Source: Curtobacterium sp. 9128 (lineage in GTDB: Bacteria; Actinomycetota; Actinomycetes; Actinomycetales; Microbacteriaceae). Taken from it: a DNA stretch of 64,000 nucleotides. Position numbers and translations under genes: made by a program. The notes beneath the pieces were generated by a model, which was not told the origin of the DNA, searched no databases, and saw nothing but the letters and a program-made list of their open reading frames with translations. Positions within the stretch are counted from its first letter, which is position 1; each line of letters starts with the position of its first letter. Location of the stretch: NCBI RefSeq assembly GCF_007673775.1, contig NZ_VEAF01000002.1:346606-410605 (forward strand). The letters are read 5' to 3'. Of this stretch, positions 42,077 to 50,184 are shown one piece after another.

Positions 42077-42730
42077 TCAGCCGCGGAGCCGGAAGACGGG
42101 TGGCTCCGCGGTGACCTCGATCCCGTCGTAGCCACGCACGCGGGCGAGTCCGACCGTGACGTCGTGGTCGAGCTCGCCGACGACGACCGTGGTCGCGCCC
42201 GACGCGACCGCCGACTGCAGCCCGGCCGGCGCGTCCTCGAACGCCACGCACTCGTCCGCCCGGAGCCCGAGGAGCGCTGCGCCGCGGACGTACCCGTCCG
42301 GGTGCGGCTTGCCGTGCTCGACGTCCTCCGAGGTCACGACCACCGTCGGCACGTCGACGCCCGCTGCCCGCATCCGGTTGAGCGCGAGGTCCCGCGGGGC
42401 ACTCGTCACGAGGGCGACGGGGACGCCGGCTGCCGTCAGCCGCCGGACGAACGCGGCGGCCCCGGGGATCTCGATGATCCCGTGGGTGTTCTCGACCTCG
42501 TCGGCGACGAGGGCGTCCGCCAGGCGGCGCTGTTCGGCGGGGTCGAGGTCGGGGAGGAAGTGCTGCACCGTGTCGATCGTCTGGCGGCCGTGCGAGAACG
42601 CGAGGATCGTCGACGGCGCGAGGTCGTGCTGGGCGCCGAACCGACCCCACGCTCCCTCGACGACCGAGGTCGAGTCCACCAGGGTCCCGTCCATGTCGAA
42701 GAGGACCCCGGACGCCACGATGTCGATCAC
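42077..42730 (-). CDS. HAD-superfamily sugar phosphatase / phosphoglucomutase-like
   Basis: 217 residues from GTG 42730, with TAGGGT 7 nt upstream. Motif I is LFDMDGTLVDS (about residue 10), then VTSAPRDLAL (motif II), GKPHPDGY (motif III lysine) and AFEDAPAGLQSA (motif IV). The helical cap is of the beta-PGM/2-deoxyglucose-6-phosphatase type. Likely substrates are small sugar phosphates. It is distinct from the PgmB-like gene at 53315. Confidence 0.9.
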   Translation of the reverse strand: MIDIVASGVLFDMDGTLVDSTSVVEGAWGRFGAQHDLAPSTILAFSHGRQTIDTVQHFLPDLDPAEQRRLADALVADEVENTHGIIEIPGAAAFVRRLTAAGVPVALVTSAPRDLALNRMRAAGVDVPTVVVTSEDVEHGKPHPDGYVRGAALLGLRADECVAFEDAPAGLQSAVASGATTVVVGELDHDVTVGLARVRGYDGIEVTAEPPVFRLRG

Positions 42731-42740
42731 GGCCCCGACC

Positions 42741-43493
42741 CTACCGTCGCAGGTACCGCGTCAGCAGGACGTCACCAGCGCCACGCAGCACGTGTGCCAG
42801 GCGCATCCGCCGCAGCTCCGGCGACGACCCCGTCGCGATGCGCGGTGCCGCCCCGCCCTCGAGCGAGGGGTCGATCGTCAGGCAGAGCTCGTCGACCTCG
42901 TCGGCCGCGATGAGGGCCCCGAAGAACGACGGCCCTCCCTCGCAGTGGATCGTGGTCAGGCCGCGCGCCACGAGGGTCCGCCGCACGAGCGCCGCGTCGA
43001 CCGACTCCTCGCCGCAGGACACCACGTCCGCCACCGCCGACAGGGCGGCCCGGCGACCGGCGGGCGCGGACGACGACGTCAGCACGACCGGCCGCACCGG
43101 TGCCTCGGTGAAGACGGTGGACGCCGGGTCGAGGGAGAGCGACCCGGACACGATCGCGAACACCGGGTGGTCCGGCATCCCGTGCGCCCGTCGCCACGCG
43201 ATGGCGGCGTCGTCCAGGCGCATCGGACCGTACCCCTCGTCCCGCACCGTTCCCGCTGCGACGAGCACGACGTCCGCCGTCCGCCGGAGCAGGTCGAAGA
43301 CCCGCAGGTCGTCGTCACCGCCGAGCGAACCGGACAGACCGCCGGCCGATGCGGCCCCGTCGGCGGTGCTCACGAAGTTCACCCGGAGCCATCCGTCGGC
43401 CGACGGACCGGAGGCGGGGCGAGCCTCCCGGCCGTACAGGGCGACCAGTTCGTCGTCGGACAGGTCCGCGATCAGCGGCGGCAGCGTCGTCAC
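42741..43493 (-). CDS. RibD C-terminal-domain reductase (pyrimidine reductase family)
   Basis: 250 residues from GTG 43493, which overlaps the folP stop (GTGA). RibD-C/DHFR-like fold: RVNFVSTADGAAS...SGSLGGDDDLRVFDLLRRTADVVLVAAGTVRDEGYGP, and the substrate segment IHCEGGPSFFGALI. The riboflavin reductase step uses NADPH to reduce a ribosylamino-pyrimidine. Lacking a deaminase domain and sitting with folate genes, this copy may act on a pterin or folate-related substrate instead; that is inference. Two copies of the dispersed motif lie near its N-terminal linker. Confidence 0.88.
   Translation of the reverse strand: MTTLPPLIADLSDDELVALYGREARPASGPSADGWLRVNFVSTADGAASAGGLSGSLGGDDDLRVFDLLRRTADVVLVAAGTVRDEGYGPMRLDDAAIAWRRAHGMPDHPVFAIVSGSLSLDPASTVFTEAPVRPVVLTSSSAPAGRRAALSAVADVVSCGEESVDAALVRRTLVARGLTTIHCEGGPSFFGALIAADEVDELCLTIDPSLEGGAAPRIATGSSPELRRMRLAHVLRGAGDVLLTRYLRR
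43405..43419 (+). repeat. Dispersed GGAGGC motif, copy 10 (weaker)
   Basis: GGACCGGAGGCGGGG, arranged head-to-head with copy 11 to make an inverted pair in the linker region of the RibD-like gene. Confidence 0.45.
43419..43433 (-). repeat. Dispersed GGAGGC motif, copy 11
   Basis: Minus-strand GGCCGGGAGGCTCGC, inverted partner of copy 10, coding EARPAS in a variable N-terminal stretch. Confidence 0.5.
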
Positions 43494-44437
43494 GTGTTGT
43501 GCCGCGCTTCCACCGGCTCGCGCCAGCCGAGCGTCGCCTCGACCATGCGCATGGCGTCCACGGACTCGGCGACGTCGTGCATGCGGACGATGCGGGCGCC
43601 GAGCATCGCGCTCACCGTGGCGACCGCGAGCGACCCGGACAGACGCTCGCCCCGCGGCCGGCCGAGGGCCTCGCCGACGAAGTCCTTGTTGGAGACCGCG
43701 GCGAGCACCGGGTGGCCGAGCGCGACCACCTCGGGCAGCCGCCGGGTCAGCTCGAGCGTGTGCACCGTGTTCTTGTTGAGGTCGTGCCCCGGGTCGACGA
43801 TGATCCGCGACTCCGGGATCCCGGCGGCGAGTGCCCGGTCGACCCGTTCGCGGAGGAACGCGACGACCGCGCCGGTGACGTCGTCGTAGTGCGGCGGCGT
43901 GGGGAGCTCGGTCCGTGGCGGAGCGACGGAGTGGGTGATGACGATCGTCGCGTCCGAGTCGGCGACGACCGATGCCATCCGCGGGTCGGACAGCCCGGTC
44001 GTGTCGTTGACGACGCTCGCACCCGCGGCGACGGCTGCGGCCGCGACCTCGGGGCGGAAGGTGTCGACGCTGATGGCCACGTCGGATTCCCCGGCGAGTT
44101 GCCGGACCACGGGGACGACGCGCTCGATCTCCGCAGAGGCGGGCAGTTCCGGACCCGGGGCGAACTTCACCCCGCCGATGTCGACCAGGTCGGCGCCCAG
44201 CTCGGCGGCACGCACGGCCGCGGCGACGGCCCGGTCGAGTTCGAAGGTGGCGCCGCGGTCGTGGAAGGAGTCCGGGGTGCGGTTGACGATGGCCATGACG
44301 GCGATGCGCCGGTCGAAGTCGACGGTGCGACGGCCGAGGGTCCGGACGGGGTGCCGGAGGGCGGGCACGACCCACCCCGGGGTCGCGGAACCCGCGGCGT
44401 CGGACTGGAGGCCCGGTGCGGCCGGTCCGGTCGTCAT
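43490..44437 (-). CDS. folP: Dihydropteroate synthase
   Basis: 315 residues, ATG 44437 in an ATGA overlap with folE. TIM-barrel with MAIVNRTPDSFHDRG (pterin/pABA loop 1), ELGADLVDIGG, ISVDTFRPEVA, VVNDTTGL and IIVDPGHDLNKN. It joins pABA to hydroxymethyl-dihydropterin pyrophosphate. Loop details (VKFAPG instead of ESTRPG) resemble the divergent FolP2-type actinobacterial paralogue, so pABA-joining activity is not certain. The N-terminal extension of about 35 residues carries copy 12 of the dispersed motif. Confidence 0.88.
   Translation of the reverse strand: MTTGPAAPGLQSDAAGSATPGWVVPALRHPVRTLGRRTVDFDRRIAVMAIVNRTPDSFHDRGATFELDRAVAAAVRAAELGADLVDIGGVKFAPGPELPASAEIERVVPVVRQLAGESDVAISVDTFRPEVAAAAVAAGASVVNDTTGLSDPRMASVVADSDATIVITHSVAPPRTELPTPPHYDDVTGAVVAFLRERVDRALAAGIPESRIIVDPGHDLNKNTVHTLELTRRLPEVVALGHPVLAAVSNKDFVGEALGRPRGERLSGSLAVATVSAMLGARIVRMHDVAESVDAMRMVEATLGWREPVEARHNT
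44401..44416 (+). repeat. Dispersed GGAGGC motif, copy 12
   Basis: CGGACTGGAGGCCCGG within the variable N-terminal extension of folP. Confidence 0.55.
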
Positions 44438-45027
44438 GCGTCCGCCTCGGCGCCGGTCCCGATGAGCGCGATCGCCTCCGCACGGCCGGCCGCGTCGGCG
44501 AGTTCACCGCTGGCCGCGACGGTGACCGTCGTGGACCCGGTCTGCCGCTCGCCCCGGGTCGTCACGCACTGGTGCTGCGCGTCGAGCACGACGAGGACGC
44601 CGCGAGCTCCGAGTCCGTCGTGGACGGCGCGGACGATCTCCTCGCCCAGGCGCTCCTGCAGCTGGGGTCGCGAGGCGAGGGCGTCGACCACCCGGGCGAG
44701 CGTCCCGAGTCCGATCAGCCGCTCCCCCGGGGCGTACGCCAGGTGGGCGACCCCGAGGAACGGCAGCAGGTGGTGCTCGCACACCGACCGGAACTTGACG
44801 TCCCGGACGACCACGAGCCGGCCGCGCTCGTGCGCCTCGGCGGCGACGGTGCCGTCGCGCGCGATGGCCGAGGCGTCCACGCCGATCCCCGCGAAGAACT
44901 CCGTGTAGGAGTCCGCCACCCGCTGGGGCGTGCGGGCGAGGCCGGGGCGGTCGGGGTCCTCACCGATCGCGGCGAGCAGCTCGCGAACGGCGGCTTCGAC
45001 ACGAGCACGGTCCACGCGAGACGTCAC
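44434..45027 (-). CDS. folE: GTP cyclohydrolase I
   Basis: 197 residues from GTG 45027. Zinc and catalytic residues are in place: VCEHHLLPF (Cys and His, about residue 85), GLGTLARVVDALASRPQLQERL, and C-terminal DAQHQCVTTRG with the second zinc cysteine. It opens GTP to dihydroneopterin triphosphate, the first folate step. folE-folP-RibD-like form one overlapping operon; folB/folK are not in the window. No clear ribosome binding site is seen, so the start is moderately certain. Confidence 0.93.
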   Translation of the reverse strand: MTSRVDRARVEAAVRELLAAIGEDPDRPGLARTPQRVADSYTEFFAGIGVDASAIARDGTVAAEAHERGRLVVVRDVKFRSVCEHHLLPFLGVAHLAYAPGERLIGLGTLARVVDALASRPQLQERLGEEIVRAVHDGLGARGVLVVLDAQHQCVTTRGERQTGSTTVTVAASGELADAAGRAEAIALIGTGAEADA

Positions 45028-45082
45028 ACCCCCAATCAAACACCAGGATCCGCACGTTGCCAGGTTCCTTTAAACTTCGTTG

Positions 45083-46555
45083 GTGAGCGCCACGCAGACA
45101 ACCGACACGCCCTCCCGGAACCGATTCGCCTCCGGCCTCGACCGCTTCTTCTCGATCACCAAGCGCGGTTCGACCATCCCCCGCGAGGTCCGCGGTGGCC
45201 TGGTGTCCTTCGTCACGATGGCCTACATCGTCATCCTCAACCCGCTCATCCTCGGGGGCTTCAGCGCCGACCAGGCGGCGAAGGACGTCACCGGTGGCTG
45301 GCTCGAGAACGCCCAGGTGGCCGCCGCGACCGGGCTCGTCGCCGGCCTGATGACGATCGCCATGGGCCTGATCGCGAACCTGCCGTTCGGGATCGCGGCG
45401 GGGCTCGGGATCAACTCGTTCCTGGCCGTGAGCGTCGTGCACCAGGTCACGTGGGCCGAGGCGATGGGCCTCGTCGTCATCAACGGCATCATCATCGTGA
45501 TCCTGGCGTTGACGGGGATCCGGACGATGATCTTCACCGCGGTGCCGGCGCAGCTCAAGGCGGCGATCACGGTCGGCATCGGACTGTTCATCGCGTTCAT
45601 CGGGCTCGTCGACTCCGGGTTCGTGCGCTCCTCGGGCCTGGCGTCGCCGCCGCTGCAGCTCGGTGAGGACGGGTCCGTCGGCGCCCTCCCCACGATCGTG
45701 TTCCTCATCGGCCTGGTGATCATCGGCACGCTCATGGCCCGCAAGGTCAAGGGCGCACTGCTCATCGGCATCATCGCGACGACGGTCATCGCGATCATCC
45801 TGCAGGCGGTCTTCCACGTGCCGACCTCGGTCGACTCGAAGACCGGCTGGAACCTCAACGCCCCCGGTCTCCCGAGCGCACTGTTCGCCCTGCCCGACCT
45901 GTCGCTCGTCGGCCACTTCGACTTCGGCGCGTTCAGCCGCATCGGCCCGTTGGCCGCGTCGATGCTCGTCTTCACGCTGGTCTTCACGAACTTCTTCGAC
46001 GCCATGGGGACGATGACCGGTCTGGCGAAGGCCGCCGGCGTCGCCAAGCCCGACGGCACCTTCCCCCGCCTGCGCTCGGCGCTCGTCGTCGAGGGCGCCG
46101 GGGCCATCGCCGGCGGTGGTGCGTCGGTGTCCTCGAACACGGTGTTCATCGACTCCGCGGCCGGCATCGGCGAGGGCGCCAGGACGGGCATGGCCTCCGT
46201 CGTGACCGGTCTGCTGTTCCTGGCCTCGATGTTCCTCACCCCGCTGACCCAGGTGGTCCCGCTCGAGGTGGCCGCAGCCGGGCTCGTCGTCGTCGGCGCG
46301 CTCATGGTCGCCCAGGTGAAGGACATCGACTGGACCGACTTCGGGTCGGCCCTGCCGGCGTTCCTGACGATCGTCGTGATGCCGCTGACCTACTCGATCG
46401 CGAACGGCATCGGCGCCGGCTTCATCAGCTGGGTGCTCATCAAGGCGCTGTCCGGCCGTGGCCGCGAGGTCTCGTGGCTCCTGTACGTCGTCGCGGCGGG
46501 CTTCCTGCTGTACTTCGCCCGCGGACCGCTGGAGAGCCTGCTCGGCGTCGGCTGA
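45083..46555 (+). CDS. NCS2/AzgA-type guanine-hypoxanthine permease
   Basis: 490 residues, about 13 membrane segments. AzgA-branch features: REVRGGLVSFVTMAYIVILNP at the first helix, GLGINSFLAV, and the central FTNFFDAMGTMTGLAKAAG and GASVSSNTVFIDSAAGIGEGARTG. It imports purine bases with protons. GTG 45083 lies 6 nt after TAAACT and is preferred over TTG 45080. It is divergent from the folate operon, which begins from GTP; a purine link is attractive but unproven. Confidence 0.93.
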   Translation: MSATQTTDTPSRNRFASGLDRFFSITKRGSTIPREVRGGLVSFVTMAYIVILNPLILGGFSADQAAKDVTGGWLENAQVAAATGLVAGLMTIAMGLIANLPFGIAAGLGINSFLAVSVVHQVTWAEAMGLVVINGIIIVILALTGIRTMIFTAVPAQLKAAITVGIGLFIAFIGLVDSGFVRSSGLASPPLQLGEDGSVGALPTIVFLIGLVIIGTLMARKVKGALLIGIIATTVIAIILQAVFHVPTSVDSKTGWNLNAPGLPSALFALPDLSLVGHFDFGAFSRIGPLAASMLVFTLVFTNFFDAMGTMTGLAKAAGVAKPDGTFPRLRSALVVEGAGAIAGGGASVSSNTVFIDSAAGIGEGARTGMASVVTGLLFLASMFLTPLTQVVPLEVAAAGLVVVGALMVAQVKDIDWTDFGSALPAFLTIVVMPLTYSIANGIGAGFISWVLIKALSGRGREVSWLLYVVAAGFLLYFARGPLESLLGVG

Positions 46556-46578
46556 CCGCCGCGCACGCCAGGCCCGGC

Positions 46579-47031
46579 TCAGTCGGGCAGGTCGGCCGGC
46601 GTCGCCTCGTGGTGGCGTCGGCCGTCCGTGCGGCGGTCCTCCTTCATGCTCGCCTCGAGGAGGTGGCGGCGACCGCCGACGAGTTCGTCCCGCGCGGTGC
46701 GCTCGAGGTCCTTCGCGAGGGCGTAGTAGCCGTCGTCGTAGTCCTCGACCACCTGGAACGTCCACCGGCCCGCGATGACGTTCCGCCCGATGAGCTCCGT
46801 CTCGATCCGGTCCGCGAGCTCGGCGTGGCCGGCCTCCCGGAGCTGCTCGACGGCGTCCCCGAAGCCGAGGTCCGCCTTGCCGGTGAGCCGGTGGAAGCCG
46901 TAGAGGTAGCCGCGTGCGTGCTCGAGGACCTCGAGCGCTGCGGACAGCGTCCCCAGGGCTTCGACCGTGGCGTCGGACACCCCCTCCGGTACCTGGTGCT
47001 GCTCGTCCGGGCCCTGTGCGTCGTCGCTCAT
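46579..47031 (-). CDS. Conserved actinobacterial protein, function unknown
   Basis: 150 residues, soluble and helical. Memorable blocks are LEHARGYLYGFHRLTGKADLGFGDAVEQLREAGH split by turns, then RNVIAGRWTFQVVEDYDDGYY and a charged C-terminal MKEDRRTDGR. I have seen this pattern in many actinobacteria as an uncharacterised family but know no function. It is not part of the toxin-antitoxin unit upstream: the gap is 20 bp in the same direction, so co-transcription is possible. Confidence 0.75.
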   Translation of the reverse strand: MSDDAQGPDEQHQVPEGVSDATVEALGTLSAALEVLEHARGYLYGFHRLTGKADLGFGDAVEQLREAGHAELADRIETELIGRNVIAGRWTFQVVEDYDDGYYALAKDLERTARDELVGGRRHLLEASMKEDRRTDGRRHHEATPADLPD

Positions 47032-47051
47032 GCGTCCCGTCTACACGAGCA

Positions 47052-47396
47052 CTACTTGGTCTGGTTCGGGTGATGCGTGTGCACCTCGAGGATCTGGACG
47101 AGCCGAGCATCCTCGTCGACGGTGAACCAGATGCGCGCGCCCCGCTTCAGCTCGAGCTGCCGACGCGTCCACGACCGCCCAGAGTGGACGACCCGGCCGA
47201 GCTCGCCGCGGAGGGCGTGGCACGCGAGGTCTTCCGTGAGGGGATCGACACTGAGCCGTTCCCACGCCGACACGACGGCGTTCCGCTGTGTGGCGACGAG
47301 ATCGCGCCATCCGACCTCGGCGGAGCGTCCGAGGAACACGATCGTGTACTCCGTCGTCCGGGTCGGCCGTGGGACTGCCTGGCGGCGACCGGCCAT
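47052..47396 (-). CDS. Type II toxin, RelE/ParE-like
   Basis: 114 residues, ATG 47396, starting 4 nt after the antitoxin stop. The C-terminal strand-rich part (QLELKRGARIWFTVDEDARLVQILEVHTHHPNQTK, in segments) is the typical end of RelE/ParE-superfamily proteins, with basic residues and a terminal His-rich tail. RelE-like members cut mRNA on the ribosome; ParE-like ones poison gyrase. The residues do not decide between them. It is the last gene of the arsR-MFS-antitoxin-toxin unit. Confidence 0.78.
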   Translation of the reverse strand: MAGRRQAVPRPTRTTEYTIVFLGRSAEVGWRDLVATQRNAVVSAWERLSVDPLTEDLACHALRGELGRVVHSGRSWTRRQLELKRGARIWFTVDEDARLVQILEVHTHHPNQTK

Positions 47397-47400
47397 CGCG

Positions 47401-47865
47401 TCAGGGTTTCTCGACGACGACCGGGTCGGACAGCACCTCTTGCTCGGCAGAACCCCACCCAGCTGCGATCGCCTCGGCACTGTTGCGCCACGCCTGCAGC
47501 TCGAGGAGCAGCCGTCGAGGCTGCCGCAGGGAGAAGGAGCCGCGCGCGACCTCGACGATCTCCCGCGCGAAGCGCTTCTGGTCGTCGCGGCTGAGCATCG
47601 CGATCCACGGGTACGGCACGACGAGACGCTCGTGCATCGGGAGGTGTTCGTCGAGCGTGACGGCGGCGATCAACTGCGCCGCGATCTCGAGGACCGCGTC
47701 GTCCTCGTCAGAGCGCTCCTTCGTCGTGAGCACCAGCGGCTTGCCGTCACGGCGGGTGACCTCGAGCGGCTCCTGTTCCGCAGCGGCGAACACCGCCCGT
47801 GCGTGCCTGGAGAGATCCGACGACTGCACGGTACGGCGAGCACGGGGCGGCGCGGTGAGGGTCAT
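47401..47865 (-). CDS. Type II antitoxin, Phd/YefM-like, extended
   Basis: 154 residues. The first 60 resemble Phd/YefM DNA-binding antitoxins (VQSSDLSRHARAVFAAAEQEPLEVTRRDGKPLVLTT). The remaining ~90 form an unusually long helical C-terminus that should bind the toxin. ATG 47865 overlaps the MFS stop (ATGA), so translation depends on the transporter gene upstream. Such antitoxins usually autoregulate, but I see no separate promoter here. Confidence 0.78.
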   Translation of the reverse strand: MTLTAPPRARRTVQSSDLSRHARAVFAAAEQEPLEVTRRDGKPLVLTTKERSDEDDAVLEIAAQLIAAVTLDEHLPMHERLVVPYPWIAMLSRDDQKRFAREIVEVARGSFSLRQPRRLLLELQAWRNSAEAIAAGWGSAEQEVLSDPVVVEKP

Positions 47866-49163
47866 GGCTCGATGCTATTCAGAACAGGTTCTGAACGCAA
47901 TGCCAACCTCGGTCGCTCCATGAGCCGCCACGACCCACCGAGCAGGGGCGCGAGCGTCACCACCGTGTAGACGCACGCGATCACGCCGAACGTCGCGGAG
48001 ACACCGATGCCGTCGGCGGCGACACCGGCGAGCAGACCGCCGAGCGGGATCCCGGCCCACGACCCCGCGCCGAGCAGCCCGAACACCCGCGCCCGCATGT
48101 GCTCCGGGATGCGCTCGAGCTCGACGGCGCCGAGGATCGGGTTGAGCGCCCCGGCAGCCAACCCGGAGACACCGGCAGCGGCGAGCACCCACGGCAGGTC
48201 GAGCCCGAGTGCCGGGGCGACGAGCGAGGGTCCGCCGGCCAGGACGAAGCACAGCACGAAGGGGATGCGGCGCGGCAGCCGGTGCGCGACGTACCCGAAC
48301 ACGAGCGAACCGAGGAACGCCGCACCGCCGAACGTCCCCGACACGAAGCCGAGGCCCTGCGCCCCACCGAGCCGCTCGTCGGCGTACAGCGGCAGCAGCG
48401 TGGTGGACCTCGCCGCGTCGAGCAGGTTCGTGACCAGCACCAGCGCGATGACCAGCCGGAAGAACGGATCGCGCACGCAGAAGCGGAACCCGTCGGCGAG
48501 GTCGCGCCAGTAGCCGCCGGAGGTGACCGCCTGGTCGGCCGTCGGCGACGCGTCGGAGGTGCTCCGGGCCTCCGTCCCGATCGCTGGCGGGTCCGCCTGT
48601 CGGACGGAAACCGCCGTGAGGAGTGCCGCCGCGCCGAAGGCGAGCGCCGTGCACGCGAGTGCGGGCAGCGGACCGAGCGAGGCCACGAGCAGTCCACCGA
48701 CCGGGGCTCCGACGAGCACGGAGAGCCGCGCGGACGCCTCGAAGTGTCCGACCGCACGCTCGAGGGGTACCCCGGCGGCGGCGGCGAGTCCGGGGAGCAG
48801 GACGCGGCGTGCGGACTCCCCCGGCATGTCGAAGAGCCCACTGACGAACACCAGGGCGAGGAGCGCCCAGAACGGCAGCCCGACGGTCCACGCCAGGACC
48901 GGCATCGTCAGCAGCGTCGCGCCGCTGATGACGTCGGACCACGCGCTGGAGCGGACGAACCCGATCCGCTCGACGAGAGCACCGCCGAACGGGCCGCCGA
49001 GCACGATCGGCACCGTCGCCATGAACGCGGTGATCCCGACGTCGGTGGCGGAACCGCCGCGGGCGAGGACGACGAACGGGACGGTGACCGTGGTGACGAC
49101 GTTGCCGACCCGCGAGACGACCTGGACGGCGAGGAGCGCCCGGAGTCGACCGCGGGCGGTCAT
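47862..49163 (-). CDS. MFS transporter, drug-efflux type
   Basis: 433 residues with about 12 helices and a central cytoplasmic loop (about 190-220). N-terminal VQVVSRVGNVVTTVTVPFVVLARGGSATDVG and the later GLLGAGSWAGIPLGGLLAG match the enterobactin-exporter/MefA-like MFS group. The substrate is unknown. ATG 49163 overlaps the ArsR stop, and the MFS stop overlaps the antitoxin start. Expression must follow the ArsR-controlled promoter. Confidence 0.9.
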   Translation of the reverse strand: MTARGRLRALLAVQVVSRVGNVVTTVTVPFVVLARGGSATDVGITAFMATVPIVLGGPFGGALVERIGFVRSSAWSDVISGATLLTMPVLAWTVGLPFWALLALVFVSGLFDMPGESARRVLLPGLAAAAGVPLERAVGHFEASARLSVLVGAPVGGLLVASLGPLPALACTALAFGAAALLTAVSVRQADPPAIGTEARSTSDASPTADQAVTSGGYWRDLADGFRFCVRDPFFRLVIALVLVTNLLDAARSTTLLPLYADERLGGAQGLGFVSGTFGGAAFLGSLVFGYVAHRLPRRIPFVLCFVLAGGPSLVAPALGLDLPWVLAAAGVSGLAAGALNPILGAVELERIPEHMRARVFGLLGAGSWAGIPLGGLLAGVAADGIGVSATFGVIACVYTVVTLAPLLGGSWRLMERPRLALRSEPVLNSIEP

Positions 49164-49732
49164 GCGCGCGGCCACCGGTACGCCTGCTGGAGCACGAAGA
49201 CCTGTTCGGACCCGTCGTCCGCGGTGTGCTCTGCGCTGACGGCGAGCCAGCGGGTGACGACGTCCCGCAGCTCGGTCCCGAGCCGCTCGAGCTCCGGTGC
49301 CGTGAGCCGGAGGACCCGGTCCGAGCTCAGCGCCGCGGCGACCCACTCGCGACCGAGCTGCGGAGCCTGGTCGACGAACGCCTCGAAGTTGGCCGCGTAG
49401 ACCCGGGCGACGGCGCGGTCCAGTGCGCTCGCTGCCATCAGCCGCTCGGGGTCGTCCATCGCGTCGGCGAGGTACCAGGACGACGACTCGTGGGCGGCGC
49501 GCCACCAGCGCTCACGACGGTCGGTGCCCTGCCCCTCGGCGGGTTCGATGAGCCCGACCCCGGCGAGACGGGTGCAGTGGTAGCTGATCGTCCCCGGTGC
49601 CTCGTCGATGAGGTCACCGAGCATCGCGGCGGTCTGCGGACCGTTCGCGCGGAGCAGCCCGAGGATCCGCAGTCGGGTGGGGTGCGCGAGGGCCCGCATG
49701 TGTGCCGGGTCGTCGATCCGTCCGTCGTCCAT
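49160..49732 (-). CDS. ArsR-type winged-helix repressor
   Basis: 190 residues. HTH: MRALAHPTRLRILGLLRANGPQTAAMLGDLIDEAPGTISYHCTRL (about 12-58). The C-terminal ~110 residues are longer than in metal-binding ArsR proteins and lack the usual cysteine pairs, so a non-metal ligand, probably the MFS substrate, is expected. ATG 49732 sits 7 nt after TACGCT. A long dyad covers the -35, so it should repress its own operon. Confidence 0.9.
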   Translation of the reverse strand: MDDGRIDDPAHMRALAHPTRLRILGLLRANGPQTAAMLGDLIDEAPGTISYHCTRLAGVGLIEPAEGQGTDRRERWWRAAHESSSWYLADAMDDPERLMAASALDRAVARVYAANFEAFVDQAPQLGREWVAAALSSDRVLRLTAPELERLGTELRDVVTRWLAVSAEHTADDGSEQVFVLQQAYRWPRA

Positions 49733-49739
49733 GCCCAGG

Positions 49740-49777
49740 AGCGTAACTCCACAAGACCTGTTGCGCAACACTTCTTG
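49740..49777 (-). promoter_or_regulatory. Promoter and operator of the arsR-MFS-TA operon
   Basis: Minus strand: -35 TTGCGC (49763-49768), 17-bp spacer, -10 TACGCT (49740-49745), then 7 nt to the ATG. The dyad spans 49752-49777: arms CAAGA/TCTTG and the perfect core TGTTGCGCAACA. Only two central-flank positions per arm fail to pair. It covers the -35, the expected place for an autorepressor. Confidence 0.8.
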
Positions 49778-49816
49778 CGGATAGCGGGGGGAGGTCATCC
49801 ACGGCGCGCCGGGTTG

Positions 49817-49862
49817 TTGCACGCGCCGGTCGGGCGACCTAGCATTCGAACACACGTTCGAA
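49817..49862 (+). promoter_or_regulatory. LexA-controlled (SOS) promoter
   Basis: -35 TTGCAC (49817-49822), 17-bp spacer, -10 TAGCAT (49840-49845), then TCGAACACACGTTCGA (49846-49861), a perfect match to the actinobacterial LexA box TCGAAC-N4-GTTCGA. The palindrome extends one more base on each side. Position just downstream of the -10 is ideal for repression. Confidence 0.88.
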
Positions 49863-49877
49863 CGAAGGAGGCCTCTG

Positions 49878-50141
49878 ATGATGGTCATCGATGCGGCAGC
49901 GACGGTCTGGTGGACGGACGGCGCACCGGTCCGGCTCGTGTGGCAGGGACGACGGTGGCGTGTCTCCGACCACCCGACCCGGCTGACCGTCACCCCGGCG
50001 GCACTCCCGACCGCCATCACCCACGCTCCCGAGCGCACCGTCGGCTGGCGCTTCCAGGTGACGGCGGAGGACGGCGAGACGCTGGTCGTCGACATCGTGC
50101 CCGACGGCGCCGGCTGGTCCGTCGCGCGGACGTGGAACTGA
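49878..50141 (+). CDS. Small SOS-controlled protein, DUF6504-like
   Basis: 87 residues, ATG 49878 with AAGGAGG. Pattern: GAPVRLVWQGRRWRVSDHP near the start, then GWRFQVTAEDG...LVVDIVPDGAGWSVARTWN. This resembles DUF6504-type proteins found beside the mutasome genes imuA-imuB-dnaE2 in actinobacteria; the match is from memory and partial. Here it stands alone behind a LexA box, with a true leader and ribosome binding site. A role in damage-induced translesion synthesis is inferred. Confidence 0.7.
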   Translation: MMVIDAAATVWWTDGAPVRLVWQGRRWRVSDHPTRLTVTPAALPTAITHAPERTVGWRFQVTAEDGETLVVDIVPDGAGWSVARTWN

Positions 50142-50184
50142 CCGTGGGCCCGACCGTGGGTCCGAGCGCGGGTACGGTCGCAGC

